Source of the DNA: DASRDZ01 sp035652335
GTDB lineage: Bacteria > Chloroflexota > Dormibacteria > Aeolococcales > Aeolococcaceae
Length of the DNA: 64,000 nt
Direction: 5' to 3'
Assembly (NCBI GenBank): GCA_035652335.1
Contig: DASRDZ010000007.1
Coordinates: 1-64,000 of the forward strand
The notes under the pieces: generated by a model
Told to the model about the DNA's origin: nothing
The model's database searches: none
Seen by the model: only the letters and a program-made list of their open reading frames with translations
Program-made: the position numbers and the translations under genes
Shown here: piece by piece, positions 8,110 through 19,600 of the stretch
How the letters are laid out: every line of letters starts with the position of its first letter
Numbering within the stretch: the stretch's first letter is position 1

Positions 8110-8529
8110 CTAGTTCATGTCTGGCCGCACACTCAACATCTCGATGTTGCGGGCGAGTGTATGCTCATCGAGCCACCCCACGTCCGAATCCCCCAGATCG
8201 AGGAGCAAACCCATCACCTCGTTCATGGCGAGAGATGGATCATCCTCCCACTCAGCATCAAACGTGGGCGACATTCCCTCGACCTGCTGCGGAAACAGCC
8301 CCTCCCTCCAGAAATAAGCCCAAACTTGGGCCCGACGCTGCGAGGGTATGTCCAGTGGAAGGTCGCCCAAGGTGGCGATCAACCTCTCTCGGCTCAGTCG
8401 GTATTCGGTTCGTTCACGGGCTAGGGCGTCCAGGTCTTCACGTGAAGCGGCTCGGATGATATCGAGTGTCCCGAAGTCACCTTCGGCAAAAGCCCGAACC
8501 GCCGCCCTGAGGTCATCTAGCCGCCTCAT
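8110..8529 (-). CDS. Hypothetical protein of the RHS island, possible immunity protein
   Basis: 139 residues, acidic and soluble. Its ATG overlaps the stop of the preceding fragment (ATGA), showing translational coupling. Helical pattern: MRRLDDLRAAVRAFAEGDFG, DIIRAASREDLDALARERTE, then EWEDDPSLAMNEVMGLLLDLG. Size, acidity and position in a tandem array behind an RHS gene fit an immunity-type protein. The family itself is not recognised. Confidence 0.6.
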   Translation of the reverse strand: MRRLDDLRAAVRAFAEGDFGTLDIIRAASREDLDALARERTEYRLSRERLIATLGDLPLDIPSQRRAQVWAYFWREGLFPQQVEGMSPTFDAEWEDDPSLAMNEVMGLLLDLGDSDVGWLDEHTLARNIEMLSVRPDMN

Positions 8530-8798
8530 TCTCCCACCGCCGAATTCGTCCGAACCACCAGTGGCGAACTCGCCATCTCATTAAAGAACGAGTCGTCGGC
8601 AACGACCGGCAACGCGTTCCCGATCGCCCAGCCCATGTCACAACCCCCAGGATCAGTCTCACGGCGCATCACTCCGCTCAAGGCTGGCGCTGAAGCCAGC
8701 CGCGCCACCGGCACGGTGAGGGCAAGAACGAGCGCTTCTCGGACGTCTGACGTCGACTTGGTGAGTGCCCGCCACTCTCGCCGCCCGCACGCGTCCAA
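8526..8798 (-). pseudogene. Fragment of a HEAT-like repeat protein
   Basis: About 90 residues from a poor TTG start. The segment VREALVLALTVPVARLA, then MGWAIGNALPVVADDSFF, matches the internal repeat pattern of small HEAT-like proteins often found near contact toxins (kWAiGNALxvvADD). Such proteins normally run about 200 residues with further repeats on both sides. Here the N-terminal part is missing or out of frame, and the C-terminal part stops at NSAVGE. I read it as a truncated remnant, although its stop still overlaps the next start. The family assignment is from memory of the pattern. Confidence 0.45.
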
Positions 8799-8869
8799 TC
8801 CGTATACCGACAGACCTCATGTAGCTCCCAGCGAAGGCGGAACCAGTCTCGGCCACCAAGGAGCAGTGC

Positions 8870-9220
8870 TCATAGTGACACGACGAGATTGAGAAGCCTC
8901 CCCCGGCTGTCCCGCGTCGCAGTCCCGACCACCTTCCCCTGCCTCGGCGCGCCGCCGGCCCTCATGCGCAAATAGAGGGCATCCATCTCGACATCGTACG
9001 ACCATGATGGCACGTCGACTCCGGACTCAGGCGGTGAGTCTTTACCAAGCTGGCGCCGGAAGTCCAACACCTCAACGCCTAATGGAACGCCGAAGTCGTC
9101 GAAGTCGACAACGCAGTCAACGGCACGAGTCTGAACCGGATCCCCCGGCATGAAACATATGAGCACCTGATCCTCGGCGATCGTAACTCTAGCCTTGGCG
9201 GTCATAGCATCCACCGGCAT
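8870..9220 (-). CDS. Tandem YuzE/DUF2283-like protein
   Basis: 116 residues; the ATG at 9205 (MTAKARVTI) is an alternative start. Two half-units are visible: residues ~8-55 with VDCVVDFDDFGVPLGVEVLD, resembling the vvDyDxdGxvvGiEil strand pair of DUF2283, and residues ~70-116 with SYDVEMDALYLRMR and GRLLNLVVSL, resembling the YDxeaDaLYirl start. DUF2283 proteins are small beta proteins of unknown function, often in toxin-antitoxin neighbourhoods. The gene belongs to the minus-strand array downstream of the RHS protein. Confidence 0.65.
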   Translation of the reverse strand: MPVDAMTAKARVTIAEDQVLICFMPGDPVQTRAVDCVVDFDDFGVPLGVEVLDFRRQLGKDSPPESGVDVPSWSYDVEMDALYLRMRAGGAPRQGKVVGTATRDSRGRLLNLVVSL

Positions 9221-9328
9221 CAGGCCAGCGAGTGACGGTCTGGCGTCTGCTTGGCGCTAGGCGTGCCACCGCTCGACCCCATGCCCGAGGCGCAATGAAT
9301 AGCCACAGCGCCACCTTCGCGAAACCAT

Positions 9329-9772
9329 TCAGCGAGACCAAGGCAGTTCGACCGTACCGAGGATGTCAAGAAAGATGCGAGGGTTACCCGGCTCACAACG
9401 CACGTACCAAGTCGAGCCGTCGCGCGCCGTACCAGCGGCGTACCATGTCTCGTAAGGCCCAACTTCGGGCAAATCAGTGAGCGTCGCGCCGTTGGCAAAC
9501 GTCAACGTAAGGGTCCCGTCCTCTGATACGACACATTCCTGAACCTCGCGCGGCAGTAGGGTCACGAACCGCGCCGCGGCGTCTTCACCTCCCTGATCTG
9601 GATTCCACTGGCCCACGAGGTCACCCCGTTCGTCGGTCAGGCGCAACGGCCCGGAAAGGTGCAGCGTTACGTCAGAAGTCCTCAGCAACACATGCTCCGC
9701 ACCCCACGACGTGGCCTCGATAGCGTGAGATGCCAGTGGCAGGGCTGAGTTCCGCATCCGATTAGAAGTCAT
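9329..9772 (-). CDS. DUF6188-like immunity-type protein
   Basis: 147 residues. Core pattern: DVTLHLSGPLRLTD, then VQECVVSEDGTLTLTFANG, YETWYAAG, and a final DGSTWYVRCEPGNPR. The order 'g.l.l.F.nG.xL...YExW....vxxxPG' is the one I associate with DUF6188, common beside polymorphic toxins of high-GC Gram-positive bacteria. It has no signal peptide and is probably cytosolic. It lies in the small-gene array after the RHS gene and is likely an orphan immunity protein. Confidence 0.7.
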   Translation of the reverse strand: MTSNRMRNSALPLASHAIEATSWGAEHVLLRTSDVTLHLSGPLRLTDERGDLVGQWNPDQGGEDAAARFVTLLPREVQECVVSEDGTLTLTFANGATLTDLPEVGPYETWYAAGTARDGSTWYVRCEPGNPRIFLDILGTVELPWSR

Positions 9773-9858
9773 CTGGTCGAAGTTCAGGTATGTCCCGTTC
9801 GCCGATCTCGACGTTACCCCAGGCCATCTCGTCGGTCACGTGGCAGATCTCACCGGGC

Positions 9859-10149
9859 TCATTCGTGAGCCGCGGCGCCGGGAGGCAGGAGGTCCATGAC
9901 CTTAGAGAGCACGCCAATCACCCTCTCAACATCAACGGCCGTCATCTCCCGTGGTCGGCGCTCCGTGGCGGTGGCGTAGATCTCTTCGAGCTTCTCCCAT
10001 TCGGCCCGAAGACGCTTCCGTCGCTCCTCGTCCCACGTCTCAGCGCGCCAAATGGCATCCAGGTCAGCCACCAAATGGCCAAGGCTCGCAACCCGGCCGT
10101 CGTAGGAGCTGATCCTGCGCGTGACCTGCTCACGAATTCGCGAGTCCAT
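9859..10149 (-). CDS. Hypothetical helical protein, possibly the 3' part of a frameshifted gene
   Basis: 96 residues from the ATG at 10149, helical and charged (RKRLRAEWEKLEEIYATATE). Coding character is good. A second good coding stretch, in another frame, begins with ATG 10226 (MAGCDPVNWVRVTLNPDGSV...) and runs into the start of this one, losing coding character after about residue 32. Either two genes overlap or one gene of about 120 residues has been broken by a single-base shift near 10147. No family is recognised. Confidence 0.5.
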   Translation of the reverse strand: MDSRIREQVTRRISSYDGRVASLGHLVADLDAIWRAETWDEERRKRLRAEWEKLEEIYATATERRPREMTAVDVERVIGVLSKVMDLLPPGAAAHE

Positions 10150-10234
10150 CGGCCGATTTCCGCCTTCACGCTACCGTCAGGGTTCAAGGTCACCCTCACC
10201 CAGTTCACCGGGTCGCAACCCGCCATGGTACCGG

Positions 10235-10609
10235 TCACGTGGTTGGCATCGCACTGCGCAGCGTCGGACCGAGACGAGCCACCAATGCATCGAGTACCGA
10301 TCCCGCCTGATGGAGGTTCTCCAGAAACGATGCGGCGATCACATCCCTCCCACCTACGTCATCGGGATCTGAGAACTTGACCTCAAGGAAGGCAAGAGCT
10401 CGGTCGCGCATTTCCGCCGAACGCACGTCGCCGGCGCCGGCATCTCGCTGGAGGTCAATGATCCACCTGGTGAGCTCAGCCATCAGTACATGCGGAAGCA
10501 ATTCGTTGAAATTGTCTGCAAGGTGCTCGTCTAGAATTGGCCGGGCCTCAGGGAGCGCCATTACAAATTCTTCAACAAGAGCCCGGGCCTGATCTTCCGG
10601 TTGCGTCAT
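10235..10609 (-). CDS. Probable cognate immunity protein of the RHS toxin (DUF7674-like)
   Basis: 124 residues from ATG 10609, which follows the RHS stop by one base; a GTG at 10621 inside the RHS end is an alternative. All-helical, acidic protein: ARALVEEFVMALPEARPILD, then DNFNELLPHVLMAELTRWI, then RDVIAASFLENLHQAG. The pattern 'f..xlP......l.....llPhvlmaxltrW' resembles a small family (DUF7674) common beside polymorphic toxins. Position immediately after the toxin tip is the usual place of the cognate immunity gene. Function is inferred from position and size. Confidence 0.7.
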   Translation of the reverse strand: MTQPEDQARALVEEFVMALPEARPILDEHLADNFNELLPHVLMAELTRWIIDLQRDAGAGDVRSAEMRDRALAFLEVKFSDPDDVGGRDVIAASFLENLHQAGSVLDALVARLGPTLRSAMPTT

Positions 10610-10610
10610 C

Positions 10611-13600
10611 TCATTGCCCACTCGAGGCAGCGATTAGGTCTTGAAGCATGCCCTGGGCTGCCCAAATGTCCTCAGGACTCGCATCGGGATTCCTGCGAAG
10701 CCAGTTCGAGAGCCCGTTGATGTACTGCTCGGCCTTCATCGAGTGAAACACGCCCTCCGTCGGCTGTCCGGTTGCGAGCTCGTTTCGCAGCGCGTCCGCG
10801 GTGCTCCCCGTACCTATCTGGTTCGGACTGCCCTCTCCCTTGTAGAGATCGTTGACATAATTCTGGAGCTTTGCGTCGGCCACAGAAGGGCGAGCGAAGC
10901 CCGCTGTACCGGCGCTGTCGGTGGCTGCAGCCTGCACGAGCTCAGACGCTGTGCCAGCCTCTGAGCTGATCGGCGACCCAATCGGCAGCCCTGCAGCCGG
11001 CCCGCCCTCTTCTGCATCACCTCCAGCGTCTTCAAGAAGGCCCTCCAATAGATCACCTAGGCCGCCATTCTGAAGGACTTCGAGCTGGGGAGCAAGTGCC
11101 TGGCAGTTCTCGGTGCAGAGGGTGAACGACCGCCCTCCCGGAGCGGTCAAGGTCTCGTATTCGACATCCGCCACCGATTCACACACGGGATTGGAGTCGA
11201 GACAGAAATTGCCCCACGCCATCTCTGGGGATCCCGGCCGCATGTCGAGCCACTCGCACCGCTTTTGGTCGAAGACTAGTCCCGTCCCTTGATTGCAGAC
11301 AAGGCGCAGGCCACCGCCTTCAGTCGTAACTGCGGCTTCATTCACCGGGGCGTCGGTATCCGGCGCGAGTCCCGGATCGAGATTGGATGCGATCAGCTTG
11401 TTCGTCTTCGGAGGGGGTGGTGGCGTGTTCGCGTGCGGCGGCTTCACACCGTAGTGCGGATGCGCGGGCGCCTGCGTGGAAGACTGGTACGGCGTACTGC
11501 TCCCCGGTGTCGCACCTGGCGCCGACCCCGCAGCCAAGGCGGTGTTCTCCTCGAACGTGCAGCCCTGGTCTCCGCTGTCGTCGTAGCCCTCCGTCGAGCA
11601 CGGATTGTGGCCGGTCGGGTCCGAGAGGTTGACGGGATCGCCGTTAGCGAAGCTATACCGGTTCCGAAGGCCCGAGGTGGCACCCGACGCAATCGACAGG
11701 TCGAGGTTCCCGGAGGCATCGTCGACGGTTGCGTCAGCCTGCGTGAACAGACCCCACTTCGGCTGGTAGTCGCGCAGTCCCAGGTGCTGGCCCCTGGTGG
11801 TGCGATCCTGCTGGAAGCCCTTGTATCCGATATCGCCGGCGGCTGAACTCCGCTGCTCGGGTGTCGTGCCCGTGAGTTGGTCGTTGATCGGGGCGCCGAA
11901 CGGGTCGGCCATCGGGACGGCGACAACCATCCCACTTCCGGTGGTGATGCGGACCGGGTTGCGATGCTGGTCATAGACGAAGTACTCGGACTTCTGGAAT
12001 CCGCCAGCAAGTGAGCCGAACATGTCCGCCAGGGCAGTACCGTCTGGGGCGAGCGCGTAGTAATCCTCGCGGTTGGCGGTGACGGGCTCCCATTGCTGCT
12101 GTTCCATTGCCAGATTGTTGGTCAGGGCATCGTGGTAGATGCCGGTGAAGAGCCCCACCGAGCCGGACGGGCCGCCGCCATTGTACGGCTGTTGCGCTTC
12201 GCCAATCTGCCGGTGCAGCCCGTCGTAGTAAAACGTCACGCCTTCTGCGGTGTTAGCGCCACACTGGTTTCCTGGCGCCGGCGTCGAGCTGGTCATCTGA
12301 TCGAGTCCGTCGTACGCCATGTTGCGACAGCCGTCGTACAGGGTGTCCCCCGAGGGTGAGTAGGTCGACGTGGCGGTCTCGGTGCCCCCGGGGTGGCTCT
12401 GCGAGATCCCGGTCGTCTGCGTCTGGATGCTGCCGTCCGCGTTGTAACTGGCCGTCTGCTGCGTGTCGGCGGTGGTGACGGTTGAACCCCAGGACAGACG
12501 GTTACCGTTGTGGTCATACGTACCGTTGAAGGTCAGGCTGTCATTGCCCAGGCTACCCGACGAGATCCGGTGCGTGAACTGGGTGACACGACCCGCGTTG
12601 TCATACGTGAAGGCCTCGTTCACGTTGTAGCCGGTATTCGACGGGTCGACGCCGCTGAAGAACGTCGAGGTCAGTCGGTACAGGCTGTCGTAGGTCCAGT
12701 CGTACTGATTGCCCGAGTAGTTGGTGTCGTAGGGCGTGAGCTTCTGGATGGTGCCGTCCGAGTTCCACCCGTATCCGGTGTGCGTGTTGTTCGGGTTGGT
12801 CTGGAGGGTGGGCCGTCCATCCGCGTCGTAGGTCCAGGACCACGACCCGAGGTTGCCGTCCGTGGCACCGGTCACGGCGCTGCCATCATTGCGGGTGTAG
12901 GTGATCGTGTGCGTCCCGTAACCCGTCGTCTTTCGGTACGCGAGCGCACCGGCACCGTCGTAGGAGTAGGTATAGCCGGCCCCGGAGACGCTGGGGATCC
13001 CCTCCACCACCGAGATCGGCGACTCGTTGAGGTAATACGACGCGGTCACGGTGTTGGCCGTGACGCCCGCGCCGGCGTAGGCGACCGAGGTCGGCTGGCC
13101 CGCGCCGTCGTATTGGTCGGTGATGGTTTCGCCGTTGCGCCCGGTGGTCGTGGAGACACGCTCGTCGGCGTAGTACGCGTAGCTCTGGGTGCCGCCGGTG
13201 GCGATGACGCCTCCCGACCCGTTCACCATGTTCACCGTCTGGGACGACTTGGAGCCGAAGGGGGTGTAGGCGTAGGTCGTCTGGCGGAGCTGGCTGCCGT
13301 CGGGGGACACGGGCACCGTCGTGCTCGCGAGCAGGTTGTCCACGGTGTAGGTGTTGACGGTGGGGGTCCGGCTGCTGTTGTTTGCGTCGCCGGCATTGGC
13401 TGAAGGCGACATGACCTGGGTGGCGTTGCCCACCTGGTCCCGGGTCCAGCTGGTGACGTTCCCGCCGGCGTCCGTGTCCGACATCTGGAAGTTGTCCGTG
13501 GAGTACGCCCACGTCTCGGTCAGCGGTGTGTTGGAGCAGCCGGCGGAGGGGACCGGGTTGTTGTCCAGGTACTTGGTGTCCGTGGTCTTGTTGCCGTTGG

Positions 13601-16600
13601 CGTCGTAGCCCAGTGTCTCGCAATGCCAGACGCTGGTAACCCAGGTCCCGTTCTGGTTGGTCTGGGCCGGCTCGGCGCTGTGCTGTGTCACCAGGCTGTC
13701 AGGGGAGTACGTCGTCACGTCGGGCGTGCCCAGGGCGTCGAGCGTCTTCACGGTGCGGCCGCCGGCGTCGTAGAAGGTGTAGGTGGCGGCGGTCCCGCTC
13801 CCGGTCGGGTTCGGGCTCGTCTCCGACGCCTTGTCGCCGTCGGCGGTGTAGGCGTCGTCCACATGACGAGGGGACGACCAGTTGCCGGCTGCCGTGGGCA
13901 GCAGCGTGCTGGTGACATGCCCGTCGCCGTCGTACCGGTACTTCGTCACACACACGCCAACGGTGCTGGCATAGTTCGCGGCGCCGGTGGGGCACTGCCC
14001 GGTCGAGGACGGGTCGGTCTTCGAAGGATCGTTGGAGTCCGAGTAGGGCGTCCAGCTGGCGATCACCCGGCCGTCGGCGTCGTAGTCGCTTCGCGTCTGG
14101 AAGCGGGTGTCGGGCGAGCTGACGCTGGTGAAGGCCTGGGGCTGCAGCACCTCGACGGCGTTGGAGTCGGCGTCGTAGAAGGTACGGCTGCGCACGTTCT
14201 GGCCGCCGTTGCCCGCCAGGGCGCCGGCCGAGGCCGCGCTCATGTTGTCGGAGCCGTCGACCACGTCGACCTTGCGGTGCGCCGCGTCGTAGCTCGTCGC
14301 GGTGATCTTCCCCGATGGGTCGACGACGTCCACGGTGTCCCCGGCGTCGGAGTACGTCCAGGTCGTGGTGATGGCCGTGCCGCTCCGCGTGTAGCTGGAC
14401 GACGTCTTGCGGTCGAGGAGGTTGTAGGCGGTCGTCGTCGTGGTGCCGCGGGGGTCGGTGGCCGTGATCTGGTTGCCGTCGGCGTCGTAGGTGAAGCTGG
14501 AGGTGAAGACGTTGGGCGAGGTGCAGGAGGTCCGGCAGGTCACCGTCGTGGCCAAGCGGTCGTTGACGTCGTAGGTGTGGGCGGTGTCGTAGGCGGACGT
14601 CGAGGTCGCGCACGACGTCGTCCCGTTCGCAAAGGAGTTGGGCGGGCAGGTGCGGGTGGCGTTGCCGTCCTCGTCGTAGACCGTGTCGGTGCGCTCCCAC
14701 ATGAGCGGGCTGGCCACCCGCTCCACGAGCTTGCTGAGGAGGTGCCCCTGCGGGTCGTAGGTGCTCTGGGTCTGGCCGCCGTCGCCGTCGGTGGTGGCCA
14801 CGGCGGCACCCGTGCCGTCGTAGGTGGTCGTGGCGTGGCACTCGATCGTCCCCGCGGCGAAGGGACCGTCGGCGCTGCCGAGCACCGGGCAGTTCGCCGG
14901 CGGGGGCGCAGGCAGCGACGCCGCGTAGTACGGGGACTGCGTATTGCTGTAGCTCCAGCCCCGGATCCAGGTGGTCTTCGTCTTGCGGTTGGCGGCGTCG
15001 AAGGTGGCCACCGTGATATTCCCGACCGGGTCGGTGACCTGCGTGGCGTTGCCACGGACGTCGTAGACCGTCTGAGTGGCTCCGGCGATCCGGCTCCCTG
15101 AGGCGTTGCACGTCGTCCCGTTGGCCTCGACAGGCTCGATGCTGCAGACCACCTCGTCGTCCCCGTCGAACGCCTGGGTGACGTCGTAGGTGGCATTGCC
15201 CACCTGGTTGCCCAACGGTGGCCGGATGGCGGTCTGGTTGCCGTCGGCGTCGAGGGTGTAGGTGGTGAGGTCGCCGAGCTGGTCGCGCTTGGAGACGACG
15301 AAGCGGCCGGGCGACGAATACGCATTGGCGCCGGAGGCGTGCAGCGTCTCGGTGTACTTCGTGTTCGGCGGCGAGGAGATGGTGCCGGGGTAGCTGGAGA
15401 GCTGCGTGCCCGCCGTCGCGTCGCGGTCCCAGGTCCGGGTCACGTTGCCGGCGGCGTCGTAGGCGAAGGCCGTGAAGCCGCCCGTCCCCGTGCCGTCACT
15501 CGGGTCGGTGACCGCCTCCAGCCAGCCGCCCGCCTTGGTGGTGCCGGAGAGGTCCGTGGCCGTGTCGGCGTAGTACGTGTACGTCGTCATCGCCGGCGTG
15601 TTCGCGTTGCGCTCGATCGCCAGCGGCGACGCCTTGGCCGACAGCTCGCCCGTGGACAGGTACCGGTACTGCGTGAGGGCGGCGTTCGTGCCGTCGTACG
15701 CCGGGCCCTGGATCTGGCAGACGTCGCCGGTGTTCCCGGTGGGCGTGCTCGGCACCATGCACACGGTCATCGACCCGCGCTGATTGGGCGCGAACGACAC
15801 CGAGTTGTCGAGCGACGTCGTGGTGAGGTACGCCTGCCACTGCGCAGTGGTGAGGCCGCTCACGTTGCCACGCGGTGGGAGGCTCTGGGTGTGGTCGACG
15901 AGCGCGTACAGGGTCGTCGCCGTCCGGCGCACACCCCCGCTCCCCGGCCCGTTGGGGTCGGTCAGCTGCCCGCCGCCGGATGGGACGTCGTCGTACGTCG
16001 CCGTCGAGCCCGAGGCATCGACGTAGATGGCGTGCGTGCCGTACGTCGTGTAGAGGTACTCACCGGTGCAGTCGTGGCCGCCGCCGCGACCGGAGAAGTC
16101 GGTCATGGCCGCGCAGTTGAGGACGCGGAGGAGCTGCCCCTCCGAGCCGTACCGGAATCGCGTGTAGGTGGCGTCGCTGCCGCCGGCGAGGTTCTGCACC
16201 ACCATCGAGCAGAGGTTGTGGTCGGGCAGGTTGTCCGGCTTGCGGCAGCTGCCTCCGTAGGTGTTGTCCCAGAAGAAGAACGTCTGGGTGACGGTCAGGC
16301 CGGAGCCCGGATCGACGACGTCGAGCTCACCGGCGTCGTCGAAGGGATCGAAGCTCGAGTACACGCGGTTCTGGCCGGGCGCGGCCAGGGTGGCGGCTCC
16401 TGTGGAGGTGTTGTAGGAGAACGTCGTGGTGGTGCCGCGGCGGTCGACGACGCTGGCGACCTGCGCCGGTCCGAGGTAGGTGGTCCCGTTGGAGGACGTC
16501 TGAGTGTAGGTCAGCTGCGTCGTGGTCGTGCTGCCCATCGGGCTGCTCAGCGAGCACAGCTGGGTCGACGACGACGCCGTGCAGCCGCCGTAGGTGTAGA

Positions 16601-19600
16601 CCAGCTGCGTCCCGTCGGGGTTGGTCACGCTCACCAGCAGGCCCGAGGTGGCGTTGGTGAAGTACCTGGTCACCCGATGGGCGACGTCGGTGACGTCGAG
16701 CTCGTTGTTCGGTGAGCCGGTCGTGTAGGTGAAGGTCAGCGAACGCCCCGTGGCCGGCTCGACCACGCTGGACAGGTTGCCCATCGCCTTGCCGGCCGAC
16801 GGCGGGTCGTTGACGTAGTGGACGCGGATCTCGTTGCCGTTGGCGTCCTCGGTGTCGAGCTTGTGGCCGTCGCCGGCGAACTCGTAGCGGACGCGGTCCA
16901 CCCGCTCGACGCCATAGCCGAGGATCGCCGAGGACGTCCATGTCGACGGCGAGCACGACAGGGTGGTGCTGTTCGCTTCGACGTAGCGCCACAGCGAGGC
17001 GTGCACGCCCATCGGCGGTGCCGAGGTCTGGTCGACGCAGAGCTTGTTGTAGCCGGAGTCGAGGGCGAGGGCGCGAGGGATGGTCACCGCCAGCGGACCG
17101 GTGCTGTTGGCGGTCTGCAGGGCGGTGACGTCGATCGGCGAGGCCAGCTTGACCAGCGGGAACACGGTCCGGCCGCCGTCGGCGGAGACCACCGTCACCG
17201 GCAGTGGCCGGCCCACCGACTCGTCGGCCGGCAGGAACAGTCCGGCGGCGGTGAGGTCCTTGGCCACGACGCCGCCGTCGTCGAAGGTGAGCCACCACGC
17301 GCTGCCCAGCATCCCCGCACCGCTCGCCGAGCTCAGGGCGATGCTGTTGTAGGCGCGGTGCAGGCCCAGGGTGAGGTCGCCGTGGAGCGGAACGGCGGTG
17401 CTGTCGTCCTGCGACACGACGGCGTTGCCGTCGCCGACGTTGAGGGCGAGGGAACCGCCGGGCCCGGTGGCCCAGCTGCTGCTGGTGAACCAGGAGCGGT
17501 TGCCGAGACCCGCGTCGCAGAGGATGGGCGCCTGCGACGAGTCGGTGCCGGTGCCGTAGGCGTTGGTCCCGGTGAAGGTGGTGCGGTCGTACGCGCAGCC
17601 CCGCTCGCTGCCGATGACGACGGTGTAGTAGCGCAGGACGATGCTGGCCCCGCCGGCGAGGGTGAACGACCCCATGGTCATCGTCCCGTCGCCGGGAAGG
17701 GTGCACGTCGGGGTCGAGGTCGCGTTGCAGAAGGGCCCGTTGACGTAGTCCGTGCTGTTGAGCGTGATGTTGAGCTCGGGCACGTAGCCGCTGTCGAGCG
17801 CGTCGTTGGCCGAGGTGACCGACATCGTCGTCGTCTGCGGGTTGAAGACCTTGAGGCCGAAGCCGATCTCCACGCCGCGCGAGTAGGGGATGCTGTTGTC
17901 GGACGCCAGGGTCCGGCTCCACTTCTGGACGCTCGGCGGCGCGTTGAGGGTGAAGTTCGGCGACTGCGCGGTGGGACCGTTGCCGACGCTGTTGGTGGCA
18001 TACACGGTGGCGTAGTACGAGGAGCCGTTGGTCAGGCCGGTGACCGTCGCCGAGAGGCAGTTGCCGCAGACGGTGACCGGGCTGCCGACCGCCGTGCCGG
18101 ACGTCGTGTACGCCTGGGCGGTGTAGCCGGTGATCGTCGCACCGCCGTTGGAGGCGGCGGTCCAGCTGATGCTGGCGTTGGTGTTCCCCGGTGTCCCGGT
18201 CACCGACCCGGGCGCGCCGGGCACGGTCGGACCGGACGTCTCAGGTAGAGCCGAGATGGCCACACCACCCTGATCCGAGACCACCGCCGCCGCCGGGCCG
18301 ACCGAGGCGGACGGCGAGGCGGACGGAGTCGCGGATGGCTGGGTCACCGTGGCGCTGGCCTCCGCGCTCGCCGTCCCGAAGTTGGTGCTCGCGGTCACAC
18401 CCACCGAGGCGACCTGCGAGCCGTTCGGGAGCAGCAACACGGACGTGCAGGTGCCACAGACCACGGCCTGAGCCACGGTCGAGCCGTTGCTCGCATATCC
18501 GGTCACGTCGTATCGCGCCACGCCACCGGCGACGCTCGACGGCGCGTTCCAGCGCACGTCGACTCCCGCCGACCCGCCGGAGGCCACGAGCGAGGACGGA
18601 GCCGCAGGAACCAGGTCCGGCGGCGTGGCCGTGGCCACCGTCCCCGACGCGGTGCCAGGCGTCGGGCTGCGGTCCCCCGCCGTCTGCGACCAGGCGCTCG
18701 CCGACAGCGCGTCGCCGGAGTGCAGCCCGAAGAACCAGGCCTGCGCGTCATGTGTCAGCACCGTCTGCGAGGTGTTGGCCGTGGTGTCGGTGAGCGTCAC
18801 CAGCGAGCTGACCACGGGGTCGCCGGGGGCCATCGCCGGCGGGGTCCACGTCACCAATGCACTGCTGGTTCCCGCGGTCACGCTCACCGCCGACGGCGGA
18901 GGTGGGGGCGCCACGCCGTCGGGGACCAGCGCAGTGTGATACGTGACGTCGAGCTCCGGCACCGTCGTGCCATCCGCCGACTGCGGCCCCGCGAAGCTGA
19001 AGCCGCCGCCGAGGTCGTGCTCCGCGGCGGCCTGCAGGCTGACGCCGAAGTTGGGAGCCGTCCCGTTCACCCAGCGCTGCACCAGCGAGGCGACGTTCCA
19101 GGTCACCGTCCGCGCCGCGGCGCCGACCGTCTGCGTCGCCACCGCCGGGCCGCCGGTCAGAGCGGCGATCCCAGGGGCGGTGGTCTGCAAACCGACCGGA
19201 CCCGTCAACGCATGCACGTCGATCTGCGCGCCCTGCGAGCAGGCGGCCGCGACGCACGCGGTCACGTGCGCGGTCAGCGTCGCGCTGTCGATGACGGCCC
19301 CGCCGGGGAGGGACGACGTGTCGAACGCGAGGATGCCGCGCTCGATGCGCGCTCCATCGGTTGCATCGGGCTCCGCGGCCGCGGTGAGGGCGTCCGCACC
19401 GGAGAGAGCGCAGGTGGCACAGCTGTCGCCCGCGAGAATGACGGTGCCCGACGCACCGTGCTGCCTCGGCGTGAACGCGAGGTCGATGCCGACGACAGAG
19501 GGCGCCGTCACGCTCGCGCCCGCGGCTGCAGGAGCCGTGATGGTGATCTGGACGCCCGCGTTGGTCGACGCCGTTGCCATGGTCACCGCCGCCGGGTTGC

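Noticed and set aside
9220..9498. 92-codon minus-strand frame between the YuzE-like and DUF6188-like genes
   Set aside because: Mostly overlaps the better-supported 147-aa gene in another frame; only its last ~35 codons lie in free sequence and show no motif.
13623..18248. Long plus-strand open frames opposite the RHS gene
   Set aside because: Composition is Arg/Gly/Val-rich with no domains, typical of antisense shadows in GC-rich DNA.
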